Notes under the pieces: generated by a model
What the model was told of the DNA's origin: nothing
What the model saw: the letters and a program-made list of their open reading frames with translations, nothing else
Database searches by the model: none
Source: Phialocephala subalpina
Taxonomy: Eukaryota > Ascomycota > Leotiomycetes > Helotiales > Mollisiaceae
DNA length: 64,000 bases
Reading direction: 5' to 3'
NCBI GenBank assembly: GCA_900073065.1
Contig: FJOG01000026.1
Location: 170,720 to 234,719, forward strand
Made by a program: the position numbers and the translations under genes
Shown here: positions 34,136 to 46,185 of the stretch, piece by piece
Layout: the number at the start of each line of letters is the position of its first letter
How positions within the stretch are numbered: position 1 is the first letter of the stretch

Positions 34136-34501
34136 ATGAAACCGGTCGGCGAACTCCTCCTGTCACCGCTTTTTCTGTGCGGACTCATAGCGACTGCCAT
34201 AATAGTAATTCCTTTGTTACTTTGGTGCTTGGCATCCATTTTTTATATCGATTGGAGGGAGAAATTCCAAACCCTGCGAGAGCTGGTACGAAGGATGTCG
34301 GCTGCTCAAGCAGCGAGGAAGGCAAAAAAGCAACGAGAAAGGGAAGAGAGAGATGCTGTGAAATTGGATGAGAGGAGAGCAAGGAAAGAGAGGAAGCAGC
34401 AAGAGCAGGAAGAGAGGGAGGTCGCGAGATTGAACGAGAGAAGAACTGCAGCTGGGGTTGTGGGAGTGGAAGCGCTGGGAGTTGTGGCGGTGGCTGTGTG
34501 A
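34136..34501 (+). CDS. Small single-pass membrane protein, family member E
   Basis: One exon of 121 residues. A membrane helix occupies about 10-36 (LFLCGLIATAIIVIPLLLWC); then a Trp-Arg-Glu-Lys boundary leads to a long Arg/Lys/Glu/Ala/Gln helix at about 50-105. The C-terminus GVVGVEALGVVAVAV carries the family signature. The Ser/Thr-rich ectodomain is missing; I found no upstream exon with the family's Leu/Ile junction, so E may be a naturally short member. Function unknown. Confidence 0.6.
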   Translation: MKPVGELLLSPLFLCGLIATAIIVIPLLLWCLASIFYIDWREKFQTLRELVRRMSAAQAARKAKKQREREERDAVKLDERRARKERKQQEQEEREVARLNERRTAAGVVGVEALGVVAVAV

Positions 34502-34594
34502 GGAAAAAGCAAAGATTTCGGGACTCTGCCTTGTGGCACCTGGTCTGGAAACGCCCTAGACCTTGGATACAATTGCGACCTGAGAATTCTAGAC

Positions 34595-35215
34595 ATGGAC
34601 GTCTCCAAATATCATTTACGTTCTGGAGATCTGAAAAGCAATTATGACTCCAACACGGCATCCGCGCCGACGTCTCTGGTTTGCAAGTCCTGTCTATTCT
34701 GCGGGAATTAAAACTGACATGAATGCTCAGATCTTAAACATGACTTTTACTTCACTTCCCCCTCCAACTCCGACTATAACATCGATCCCATACAGTGCTA
34801 CATGCACCGCCAACAACAATAATGGTGAAGGGACGTACTACAAAGACCCGTGTCTCGTTGCAAATTCGCATGGAGGTGGGAGTGGAGGCGGCGGTGGGTG
34901 GAATTGGGGCTACTAGGACTTATCATTGTTTTTGGTGGTGGACCTTTCGCGGTCTTTCTTCTCTATTTGTGGTGCTTGGGGTCCAAGACTTGCATGAAAT
35001 GTCCTTTGGGGGAGTTATCTTCCTGTATTTGGTGCTTGAGACGAATGCCGAGACGGATGTGGGACAGAAAGGCTGAGCGACGGCGAGTGAAAGTAGAGAG
35101 GCAGAGATTAAAACTGGAGAGAGAGGCCGTAGAGCTAGAGAGGAGGAAAGTCGAGGCTGGGACGGTGGGCGTTGAGGCCTTTGAAGCTGAGGACCGTTAT
35201 GGGGTAGCGAAATAG
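34595..35215 (+). CDS. Small single-pass membrane protein, family member F
   Basis: Exon 1 (34595-34678, starting MDVSKYHL and ending TSL), the phase-0 Leu/Ile intron, exon 2 (34731-34875) and exon 3 (34917-35215) give 175 residues. The ectodomain has Cys pairs and Asn/Gly-rich text. Without the proposed 41-base intron (34876-34916, GTGGGA...CTACTAG, phase 1) the frame ends at TAG 34914. After it come the membrane helix (LIIVFGGGPFAVFLLYLWCL), a Cys-rich juxtamembrane stretch (KTCMKCP, SSCIWC) unique to this copy, the charged helix, and the signature AVELERRKVEAGTVGVEAF. The intron is very short; a one-base loss in the GGGG run at about 34907 is the alternative. Confidence 0.55.
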
Positions 35216-35697
35216 AGTACTGAGTGAAGTTCTTTCAACACCAGATCAGCTTTGGAACTTTCGAATCTGAAATCTTTTGGATCGAATTTCCATGTGACGA
35301 GATAGTTTGAGCGACAACAAATGTTATATTAATCGCATAGTGCAAGAGAAAGAAAAAAAACCAAGTTTGGAAAATTAATGAGTGTATATCTCGTAGAATG
35401 AGAATATTAATATAAATCTAAGTGTTCTAGTTTACCTTGCAATGTTGAATGCCAATCCTCAAAGTGCGAAAGAAAAACACCAAGAAACTGTTAAAGTAAC
35501 GCGAAGTGGCATGAAAAAAGAATCAACAACCATATCCCAGGCAGCATCGCTATTTTCATGTAAGCCCAGAAATATGAGCGAAAGAGGGACCTCACCGCCC
35601 CGATTCCGTCTCCGTCTATCTTGTAACATATCATCATCATCATCATCCGTACAACCAGAAGATCAGAGATCTATCATCATTCCCCGCCTCATGATAT
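35216..35697. other. Intergenic, convergent 3' flanks, with a short CAT microsatellite
   Basis: AT-rich spacer between member F (plus) and the coiled-coil gene (minus). A trinucleotide run of about six ATC/CAT units lies at 35629-35648. No gene is recognised. Confidence 0.4.
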
Positions 35698-37363
35698 TCA
35701 TAGCCCATTATCGTCTGGAAGTAAAGCCATATCAACTTCATCTTTGGTATAGTTGCTGTATGCAGCCGGTACGGCGGAGCCGAGTGCAAAATCTCTGAAG
35801 GGCAGGATTGGATCGTTGGGAATGTTTGAATATTGGGCTGGCGAAGGCTCGTGTACGCTATTGCCGAAGGATTCTCGGGCCCGAGAACGCGGATTGGCCA
35901 TGGGGTTTTGGGAAGGGGTATTGTCGAAGTTGGGAAGTATACCATAGGCTTCCAAACCTAATGCAGAGTCCCTGAAATGGGGTGGAACGTGGTGAGGAAT
36001 GCTTGGATACTGAGCTTGACGAGCCTCGTGAGTGCTATTGTCGAAGGAACCTGAAGGAATTTCTCGAGCCTGGGAACGCCGGTAGTCTATGGAGCTTTGG
36101 TGGAAAGTACTGCCGAGGTTGGGAGATGCCATCGAATTTCGAAGCTCGCTCCAACGTGCCACAGAAGCTGTGGCCAGCCGGTCTCTCTCGGCAAGATCAT
36201 TCCGCAAAAAGAAGTTCGCCCTTCTTTCATCTTCTAAGCTCGCCTCGAGAGCTGCGATTCTTGTTTCGCAAATACGAAGTTCTCGGAGTGAACCTTCGCG
36301 AAGAGAATCAATCTCCGCTTTTTTTCGCCTCAAAATTGTCTGCATTTGAGCTCTTTCCTGGAAAATCTCTCTTTCAAGTTCTGCCCTAATCTCAGCTTCG
36401 AGTCCTGTCCTGATCTCGGCGCTGAGTCTTGCCCTGAGCTCGGTTTCAAGGGCCTTGTGTCCTCTACTGAAGTGTTCTGCTGGCGAAACGATAGGTGAGC
36501 CGGGTCCGAGATGGATGGTTTGGATCATAGTGGGAGCAGCGGCAATGTCTATAACAGTATGTTGCGAGTCTGAGACAGGGAATGTCACAGTTTGTAGTGG
36601 AGATCTCGACTGAATGACATTCTGTCTAGGTGCATGTTGTTGCTCAGAAAGGCGTGGTGTTTTGTACGGAGCTTCTGCCTCGGGACTGTGTGCTCGCCGG
36701 ACTGGTGTGAATGCAGCAGGTGGGCCATCGGTGTTCGAGAACCGGTGTCTGACGAGTTGACTCGTTTGTGCACTTACCCAATCCTCTAGGTAGCTACTGC
36801 AACCCCCTTTCCTGAAAAAAGTTTAGTCATTGCTATGTTTTAGACTCCTGGCAAAGTACTTACGTCTAAGGGAATCCCATGGCAGCTCTTAAAGTCTTTG
36901 CAATCCTATCCCAACCAGTGGGCTTTCGTTTAGCAACAGGATCGTCGATCTTATCTTCCATCCTCTCGGCAATAATGTACTCAAGTGCTAATTGGCCTGG
37001 GATGTTTTTGAGTTGAAAAGTGTCCTCGCTAGCCAGCTTGAAGTTCTTGGGCAATTCCGGGTCATGGCGAATCAGTTCCTCCTGAACAGCTTCCACAAAT
37101 GAATCGACTCCTCGAGAGCTCCGAAATCTGTTATAAAGTGCATGGCGAAACGTTGGAGAAGCCGGTATGATACTTGGTAGTTCAAGTTTTTCGAAGTCAT
37201 TTAGACCCTTCTTCTTCAAACAGGCAATCTTCTCATTGAGCTCTTGCTCCCTTCGAGCTTTCGAGGGCACCCGGGGATATTGCTGCTGCTGAGATGATGT
37301 TGGTATAGACGTACAATATGGAGAGTCGGCGAACGAAACTTCAGTGTTCGGAGTTCCAGACAT
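35698..37363 (-). pseudogene. Coiled-coil protein gene with one in-frame TAG
   Basis: Exon 1 (37363-36864) starts MSGTPNTEV and encodes a helical region (FRHALYNRFRSS, LALEYIIAERMED). Exon 2 (36811-35698), joined through a strong GTAAGT...TTTCAG intron in matching phase 2, encodes a Ser/Pro-rich part, then a coiled coil of about 90 residues (LETELRARLSAEIR to AERDRLATASVARW) and a C-terminal tail holding two imperfect copies of a roughly 45-residue unit (each with AQYPSIP/AQYSNIP and FRDSALG/FRDFALG). The only obstacle is a TAG at 36866-36868, three codons before the donor, in frame with both exons. If the stop is real, the first exon alone gives 165 residues. No known domain. Confidence 0.5.
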
Positions 37364-40300
37364 GGCGCTCGAAGGCAGTGTTCGTCCGGGTTGAATGAAA
37401 CTGCGTAGGAGCAATGTAGACGGCAGCAGCGCTTAGGTCGAGGTACTGGAGTTATCAAGAGTAGGAGACTCAAAGTCGAAGAGGCCGAGGGTTGGTACTT
37501 TCAGTGGCTAGAGGTGATCGAGGTGTGCATACCACTTAGGGCGCGCTTTGAGCTCGAGAGAGCGAGTCGGAATTTCGAGGGATCTTGATGTGGGGGATGA
37601 AATATTGAGGCTGATCGAGTGAGGTCAAGAGTCTGCGTGTGCTGAAAGAGCGAATTGATTCAATGGGGAATACTGAAGGAGAAACGTCAGCTAGATCGGC
37701 GGAGGTGCTTGAGCAGCGCACACCATACCTGTCTCTCAGAATGAGTCGCACAGGGAGGAAGCGATATTTTTGTATCCTAGAGAAAGACCAAGTAGAGTAA
37801 TTTGATAGTAAAGGTCCAAGATTCAGAATCGTAGATGATGGGACGTGGCAGATGCAAAGAATGGAAGAGGGTGGTCTACGTAGTGGAATAATTATAACAA
37901 CGGAGGACGTAAAAGGTCGAAAGATGGACTATATAAATGAAGTTAATTGAGAACGCTAAAAATGAATGATGGTTACGATCAAAGAGACAGGCTGGGAGGA
38001 GGAAAGAGATGGAGGGGAATCTGGGACTACAAAAGGCCATCTCGCCAGTTGGACAAACCTCCCCACACGGCAGAAACCAGCTTGCCGGAACGACAGCTTT
38101 CTGTGATCCCTACCTAGTACATGCAGCCTTCTTTCGGCCCAGCAGCGAGTTCCTGCAAGCATGGGTACCGTACCTTACTTCTTCACACGAAGAAGTGTGG
38201 CTTGGGCGTGTGTCAAGCGCTTATCGAGCTAATCTTGCCTGGCGAAGAAATAAGGTTGGCTTAGCTGTCGCTCCTTCGTCCTGGGGTTCAGGCCCGGTCT
38301 CTCTCCAGCGGGACAAGTAGGACAACCGGAGAGATAAGTCAGTGCCGTTTCGTGACTTGAAATTGTTATTCCAAACAAACACCTCTAGGTACTGGGCTTC
38401 GAGCAGCGTTGGGTGGATGGCCCTCTGGCGCGGAGGATCGCGGGAAGGGCTGTGCTGGCTCTCGAGGCGGTGGTGATGGATGATGATAGCTCACATACGC
38501 CGGGAAAAGGGGGAGCTTCATGTTTGACCACACGTGACCATCCGACATACCTCGAGAAGCTGAGACTCCACCTGTCAAAGAAGGCTCTTTTGGGCCATCC
38601 CCCCCGTCCTCGATAGGAACTCGCTCGGTCGCCATCCACCCCAAGACCCCTCGTCTGGCTTGTTGCGACATCATCCGCCTTCCATCGCATGAAACCTCGC
38701 CTCGGCTTGCCTTCAGATGCTCCAGCAACGCCAGGGTCAGCAACGCCAGGGTTGGCAACGCGCTCGAAAGACGACGGTACGTAACCGTAACCTTAACCTT
38801 ATTTTCTGCCATTTCCTCGATCACAAGATGCACCAAAACCATTTGGCCAATCCAGGCGTTCACTCTACTGTGGTACCGCTCAACCTGATGAAACAACTTG
38901 CCTCGCTCGCTCACTGCGTCAGGCACAGCCATAGGGCAAAGAGTGAAGCTATTCAACATTTCTTCAGCGAAAGACGTCTCTACCATGGCCAAGAAATGCA
39001 GGACGAAGTTTTACTGCTGAGTTGACCGTTTGGCTGTGACTTCCAGCTCAGCAGATTTTGACCCTGTAGTCCCGTGCTGCCTCTCGGACATATATCGTTT
39101 GTTTGTATGGCGTTATGGCCATCGGCGGAACATTCATTGCGACCCTAGGAGTTCTTGCATGGCCCGTCCTTTCCAATCAAAGATCGATCAACCACCTCGC
39201 GACGTTTGTGTCGACGTTTCGTCTGCTCGCTCTGCTCGCTGCGCTGCAGTCTGGACCCATGGTGCTGATCGCTGCACATCGAGGGTAAATCAAGAACGAG
39301 CTGCAATGGTTCGGCACTCATGGCACGCTAAACCCATTTGGGACGACTTGGCTCGCCAGCCAGCCATACTTAGAAATGTGGAGTCGTGACAGGTCAGGTC
39401 AAGCCGATGAACAAGCTTGATCTTTGAACAGCCAGCGAGCAGGGTAAACGCGAGATTCCTCATAAACTTTTCCGTGCCCAAGCGCGCTCCCATCTGCTGT
39501 CCTAGTGTCGCCAAGCACTTCCAATGGGTATGGGTGGGATTCTTCTACTACTATACGAAGGATAGCCTCCTTTATATCTAGCCAACGCGACAGCTTTACA
39601 GTTCGACTCGGGAAATGGAATCATGTGGTAGTTTGGCGGGCCAGGTTCTTCCTGTTCTCAAGGTTTGGCTTCAGGTGACTCCCTGGCCACACCCACCAAA
39701 CAGAGACATCATACGCGTCTCATATTCTGCGAACATATTGTTCACAACCCCGACCCAAGTCTTGAGGCCTTGTCGAAATGTTCATTTGCACAGGGAAGAG
39801 CCACTGATGATCCGATCTCGAGTAGACCTGCGGATATATTTCTTTAAACAGCAGCACAAAACGGTTATCGCTTTGGCTACTACTTCTAGCGCCATTCAAC
39901 AACGCTTTCTCCCCTTTTACCCACAAGTACGACTTTCCCACCATCGCCACAGCGGATGGCAGCGAGAACACTTGGCAAGTCGGTACGCAATACGATCGCC
40001 ATGGCAGGAATCGTGACGGGCGTTGTGGTCGCTACCGGCATTCAAAGAACACGCTTTTGCAGCGCCTTGAGAGTGACATGTTTGGAACTTGAGTCCGGCT
40101 TCGAGCAACATGTACTAAACTTCAGGGGATCTTGAATCCTCCATTATGAGTGGGATTCTTGACGAATATCCCTGATTTTCTTTGCACTTTTTGGGCTCAG
40201 CATGAGCCACCTCTCTATCAATTTTCCAAGACCATCAATCAATCCGCTTTAGCAACTCGCAAAATCTCGTCACCTTGGTTTCCTCAATCAGCTCAGCATA

Positions 40301-41549
40301 TGCGCATCGCATGCTGGTTTCTAGATGCCGAACCGCGAACAATAGATGCGTTTGCCACAACATAGAAGCCTGCATCTTCTCGTGCGCTGACCGTCCTAGT
40401 GCGGCTCTTCGGTCAGATTTGATGTTCTGTCAGCCTTTCCTTCAGGGAGTGGGCAGCTGCAACCCTGGAGTACCAGTCCCATTCTTGGAGACTTCAGCGT
40501 CCCTTTTTCCACCCGGGATTAAGCATATATTGTTCATGCCGGATTGGGACTACTGTACTTCGTAGAAGTTAATCGATTTGTTAAGGTTACCTCACCGCTC
40601 AAACACTCCATGGGTCCTGAGACTTCTCCATCCACCCTCCACACCTCCAGCCCTGCGTGTCATCGTGTGGAAATCTGGTGGAAATTCTTTCTCGGCTTCG
40701 CAATCCGTACGGCGGAAGCCCTCCTCGGAATTATGTGACCCCGGGCCTTTGTTGATCACATTATTTTTAGGCTGTCATTTTTAGGAAAAGACTACGGTAC
40801 CTACTCGGCCAAGGCACTGGAGTCCAATGATTTGCGTGAGAGCGACCCAGCCTCGATTTTTCCGCTCTCTCCCTGTCACACTCTCTTTGCCCTCCATCAG
40901 GTTTAGTCGAGATCGATGCACTTCGCATGCCCGCATGCCTGCGGCCCTGCTCCATCTCTCACCTGTTCCTGTTGGCTGCTTCGTCGCCTCACCGGATGAT
41001 TAGACCGGTACCACGCCCGAGACTCATCTAATCACGGGCCCCATCGAAGGAAGGAACCTCTCCTCGATTTGTTGATATCAACCCAAAAACGTTGCATAAA
41101 TAATGGAGAAACGAAAGCGAAACATCGTCCACCGCAATTTTCTGCACCACAATTCTTTACGAATCGAACATTGCTAGACGGCTTATTATGCATTACTCCG
41201 TACAAAAGACAGCTCTCTAGCTGCTTTCTACTTCACTGTCTTGGAGTTCGGCGAAACTTTATTTTAAACAAAGCCATGCCACAGGGGTGAAGAATGAGAG
41301 ATGGGGGTGTGGCCTCAAGGATTCCCAACCCAAAAGTTCCTCGCCCACGCTCCATTGGCCTGCTAGCGCTCCGGACAATGCATAGACTCCAATGTCGGGC
41401 GTTGTCAGTGCTGTGCGTCTGTACTTCGTAGGTAGGTCGCAGATCCAACAGTGCTTTGATCGAGGCCACGAGACGCCTCAGCCGACAATCTGCGCTTGAA
41501 GATGAGGTAAACATAAACGAGACTGTGACCGTGAAAAATTTTTTTAGAG
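37364..41549. other. Gene-poor region, nothing supported
   Basis: About 4.2 kb. The first few hundred bases are probably 5' UTR and promoter of the coiled-coil gene. A minus-strand frame from 38986 to 38366 (about 206 residues, Pro/Arg-rich end) is open by length only. Short hydrophobic frames near 39100-39290 are likely chance. No repeat family, RNA gene or transposase motif is recognised. Confidence 0.35.
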
Positions 41550-42212
41550 TTGAAACAGTGGACGGCGAGGAAGAACGAGAAACCACCGGTCAAGATCAAA
41601 GACATATTTTCGATGAAGTGCAATAAGTTATCGATGGACGAAAAGGCCGAGCTCTTGAGCAATGGCAACTGAAGGATCTTCTCTGGCGAGTTCATGATTT
41701 ATATGAAGACGATCCAGATGCCATACCTGATGACGAAGATGACGGGCGAGAATCGAGGAATGCTAAGGAAGTGACACTTTTCTCAGGTCACAATTCCAAA
41801 TACAGAATATCTAACGCGGAACGAGCTATATGGAAATAAGAGCGCGTGCTCGCCGTCAAAGAGTCGTCCAACTTTTTCGAACTTTACGAGGGACATTCAC
41901 GACCTTATTGCGCTGGATTTCAGCACTCGCGACTGTGAAAGCTTCAGAATACACCAATTCTTTGCTTCCATTGCTTCAAGCGACACCTTTCCTTCGATGG
42001 AAACTCCAACTTGGACATCTTGCCCTCATTCATGGGTGGTTGGAAAGAAATGACCAGCAAGGTTTTGAATGGCTTTAGCATTATAGCAGCATTTGGATTG
42101 TCTGCGAAAGGTCTGCTCACAGCTCGGCGACGTATGCCCTTCTTTCTTCTCTTGTACTTGGCTGGCTATGATCGTTTGGGTCCAGCGTTCTCACTTCCCC
42201 TATTGTGTTAAG
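41550..42212 (+). pseudogene. Coding relic with three in-frame stops
   Basis: One frame holds protein-like text for about 170 codons: GEEERETTGQDQRHIFDE, WQLKDLLWRVHDLYEDDPDA, NSKYRISNAERAIWK, SNFFELYEGHSRPYCAGF, CFHCFKRHLSFDG. It is cut by TAA at 41624 and 41837 and TGA at 41936, with the frame preserved throughout. Keeping one frame across three stops fits decay by point mutation. I do not recognise the parent protein. Confidence 0.35.
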
Positions 42213-43481
42213 TATGGTTGTGACAGCCCTCTTCACGCAGGTTTCGAGTCGAGAGAAACCCCAAAGCCGCGACGATTGCTTCAAAAATCATGGACAGTAG
42301 AAAATCGATGGATTGCCGCTCGACTTCGGTGCCTGCCAAACATTGTGGCTTAATCGAATGCGAGAATTAGGCTTGTGCGCCGTGGCACGAAGAATTTGCC
42401 CTGGTGTCTCTCGATAGATTGAGAGAAAGTTGGTAAGAGAGTAGAATTTCGAAAGGATGTGCAGCGAAGGAAATATCTTCGGATGGTGGGTGAATTCTCA
42501 GTACCCGAAGGAAAAAGCGGAGTGGTGCTTTCCACTTGCGGCGACCACGTCGACCTGCAGTGATGTGGAGGGTTGAGTGCGTGCGACGCGATGTGGTGGC
42601 CAAGGTTAGGGTCGAGGATTCCTGCTGGATTCGAGGTTTGAAAGGTTATGTCTGGGATATGTCGTGATGCGGAAGGATAGTTGTTGAGCCGCTTCGGTAT
42701 TGGGTGCACAGTGGGTGTAGGAGTGAGAATCGGAATACGACGCGTCGAATCTCATCGGCAGCTTTGGTGAATGCTACCAAAATGAAAATAAGCATCTTTG
42801 ATCCTCGAATAATGTTCCCATCGTAGAATTAGTTTAGTTGCAAGTGGTTTTGACGTTTTATGGCGAAGTGGTGATGCTGCGTCTGCTGGCGGCGGTGCTT
42901 CGGAAAGGCTTGGTGCCGGCAACTCAATCACCACGGCCAATCTGAAATGAATTGAAATTTGAACACCTGGAAAATGTAGAGAGAAAAGTCCAGAAGATCA
43001 TAAGCGAATATGATGCATGAAATGTCGGCGGGCATATTCTGGTGGTCCCAGCTTCGTTGTCCTCCGCGCAGCGAGTGGACACCAGCACCACGAATGCAAT
43101 CACAATTCAACATCCACAAAGTCACTCAACGATGTGCACGCAGCTTCTCCCAAACCATTCCAGAAGAGAAAGCATTCTATCCTAGATTTTATACGGGACC
43201 TTTCTCCAACTGCAAAATGGGAATTTGTGCAGGGGGAGAAAGGCGCTTCTCTGGGAAAGGGTTTTGTTGGAATGGGAAAGCGTGGTGGGTGATGTGGACG
43301 GGGAAGGTATTTGTTAGAAGGAGCGTTGGCGTGGAGGAAGGAACACCTGCAACGCACGACCGTGGGTAGGAACACCTGGATCGTTTGTTTTCCTGGTCTT
43401 TGAATTTCATTGCTTTCTCCCCTTCAAGTGTCCTGCATCCAAATGCACGCTGAGTCGCGCGAATAACGCATCCAAGCAAAG
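42213..43481. other. Intergenic, nothing recognised
   Basis: No supportable gene between the relic and the 3' end of paralogue X. Frames on both strands are short or of biased composition without motifs. Confidence 0.35.
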
Positions 43482-46185
43482 TCAAGAGGAAGGTATGGCC
43501 TTGATTGATGCCCACGCCTGTAACCCAGAGACGGCGAGACTTGCAAGTGCAAGCAGTATGGTCATCATTCCGAGGGTAACGGCTCCCCAGAAAGTATAGT
43601 AAGCTACGTAGTTAGCCTGGGTCTTCACCCGGTATGATTTTCTGCTTACCAAGTGAATCTCGTCGATCTTTGAGCAGTTCTCGAATACCCTGAAGCTTCG
43701 TCTTGTCCATACTGGCAGTACGATTAGCTAATATGTTGGTTGGAACTTTCATCTGCCATACTTACTGAATGCGAAGCTCTCGAAGCCTCTTGCCATAGAC
43801 TGGAAACTCTGAGTAGGCCCAAATAAGTCGGCTAGGGGTTGTGGGGTATCCGTCCCCAGGAAATTGGCAAAGACCCAGTCTTGCATGGTCGATGCGTGGG
43901 AACTGTTTGATAATGTCCTTCATTTTAGGGTCCACTGGCTTACCGAATATATGTCTACGTATCCATTTATGGATCTTACTCGAATAGAACCATCGATATG
44001 GTACAGACTGAAGAACATCGTAGAACCATCGTCCTACTTTCGTTGATTTTGACTTCGGCCAGAAGAACACCAAAGTAAGTTGCCTGGGTATCGCCATTTT
44101 CAGGTACGCTCGCCGGATGGCCTTTGACTGAGAAGATTCTGACGACGTTCTGCAACCAAAAAGTAACTCTATGGTGTTGTCTAACTCATGAGTTGATTCC
44201 AGGCCATAAGGCAAAATCCTGAGGAAGTTGTTAGTAAAACTATTATTTTTCACGATTGATTGGCGTCAGCAATATGACTCACTTCGAAAATAAGTCACCT
44301 ACACCAAACTTAGGAGGTGGGAACCAGTAGATGTACAAAACTTGTTTCCAGATCTTCTTGTTCCATCGCATGCTATGGCCAGATGAAAGGGAGAGATGCT
44401 GTCTGGCATCAAATGTCCACTGGATGTCGAAGCCTTTAATGTTGGTTAGAGTATGAATATCCAGATCGTCGCTACAGAAGATCTTTTCTTGCTCAGGTAG
44501 GTCAGTCGTCCAAGGCTGTCCAGGCTCTAAGCGATCCCCCAACACTGACTTTTCGATGTCTTCAAACGTCAAAGCCAGGAGAGAGTCGATCAGAGCGTCA
44601 ATGCTCCCATTGGTTGGCTTCACTGCTTCGATGAAGTTATCAAAAGCTATGACACAGCGGTGGAGTTTGAAAATGCCAAGAGTAACAACATGAAGACTTA
44701 AGAAGAGCATGAATATATCGTCGAAATTCGGGGTCGGCGTGGTGAACATCACGGGCCTGAACTCGGTTGCCTTCTGGAAACATCTGTTGAGAAGAAATCG
44801 AAGCGTCATCTTTCGAGACAAAATCTTCACAGTCTCTAACACCAGCTTTGCGATTATCTCGATGTGTTGCGAAACTATTCCGGCAACACCCACCTCATAA
44901 TTTCGTAGGGGCAAATGCTTCATGGCGGGAAGTCCATCGTCAGGTCTGTGGAGGCAATCGATGATGGACTCGATGTTTTCCATGAAAGTGACAAATGTTA
45001 TATTCTGAAGAGGCTCACCGGCTCCAAGAGGACCAATCGCTGGTCTGAGAGCAAGGGCGAACTCTTTAAGCAGCGCTTTTCTTATGCTTTTATCGACTGC
45101 GCGCCACCTCCCCCAACGCAGTATCTCTAGTATTGCGTTGAGTTGATCTCTCGGGTGAACCATTAGCATCTAGTACCGGAAGGTTCACTGTGTTGCATAA
45201 AACATACTCTGTATATCCTTCTCCACCAAGGCTACCGCCAGCCTCCAGCCATGGAGGTGGCTAAGAAAATTGGTCGTTGACTCCGCAAGGGTCGAAGCCA
45301 GCTATTCGACCTCCAATTTTTGCCTCAGCATTAATCTTCGCAGGTTCGGATCGAAGACTCTTGAGTTTGTCAACCATGAAATCGATCAGCTCGTTTGTGA
45401 TTTCTTGCATCCGTAGTGATGTCAAGCCGGGAATAGTTGGAGGAGAATTGACTGCTATTTGTTGTGCAGAGGGTGACTTTGAAGACGCGTCTGAAGGATT
45501 GAGTCTTGCACGCTGTGGCGTATTCGTGGTGTGCTGGATGGTGTCATGGGCTAAAAGATCTCCTGAACTCTCACCAGCATCGTTCTTGTTGCCAAGATCT
45601 TCCACCTCGACTGTCACTTCTGGGTTATTGTTGACAAGGTCGCCCTCTGCCAGAATGGGCGACGTGCTAAGATCATCTAGCTTTGTACCGATGTTCTCCA
45701 TGCGTTCTAGGGTTGATGTTCGAACTCCGAGTCGCAGTATGGCTGTATAAGATCGGTGATCTTCCAATTCCATCAAGGACACCGGCAGAGATGAAAACCT
45801 GTCAAAAACCTGACAAACACCTGTCAGTATTCTTGAATCTCTAGCCCATCACCCTTCTTGTAACAATCTCACGAACCCCTCACCACATCTGCAACCTCCC
45901 GCAGCCGTCTAACATGAGCCTCCAACGACTTTCTCGAAATTCGGTGAACAACCCTCAACAGCTCTAGCCTTAACTTCGTACCACAGATAGTACGAGAAAC
46001 GAGACTGCCGTGCAATACTCGTGTCCTAGTTTGAAAAGCAGGCGATGCAAGCCCTGCAAGAAGCAAACAATTAGGCGTACCCGTATGTTCTGATAGGCCC
46101 AGAGATCAGCCTTACTCGACATGTTAGTGAATGAAGGCGTCTGCTGCTGCGGTGGATTTGAAGCCGTGCTACCTCGAGGTGACAT
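43482..46185 (-). pseudogene. Fungal hypothetical protein with C-terminal membrane helix, paralogue X, one nonsense codon
   Basis: Exons from 3' end: 43603-43482, 43711-43650, 44218-43766, 45149-44283, 45809-45208 and one ending at 45884; the join to a possible first exon starting at 46185 (MSPRGSTAS) is unresolved. The protein is helical, with REVADV near the N-terminus, LRSEPAKINAEAKIGG, LEILRWGRWRAVDK, then YSEFPVYGKRLRELR followed by DRRDSLAYYTFWGAVTLG and a hydrophobic C-terminus (MMTILLALASLAVSG). This C-terminal module (FPxYGxRLxxLR, then a DRRD-YYTFW helix) recurs in many unnamed fungal proteins. An in-frame TAG at 45261-45263 interrupts exon 5' of the body; all splice phases agree on both sides. 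Paralogue Y lies directly upstream. Function unknown. Confidence 0.6.

Noticed and set aside
29100..34916. Programmed -1 ribosomal frameshifting in members C and F
   Set aside because: Both need a -1 shift, but neither site has an X-XXY-YYZ slippery heptamer in the zero frame, and introns of acceptable form explain the same joins.
38366..38986. Minus-strand frame of about 206 residues
   Set aside because: Only length supports it. Composition is Pro/Arg/Ser-biased, with no domain, intron or convincing neighbour.
39103..39288. Small hydrophobic protein
   Set aside because: The hydrophobic stretch is short and unsupported by start context or homologous text; it is likely chance in a gene-poor region.
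46030..46185. Direct splice of a first exon (MSPRGSTAS...) to paralogue X
   Set aside because: The only nearby acceptor would make a 27-base intron, and the phases do not agree; kept only as a possible first exon.
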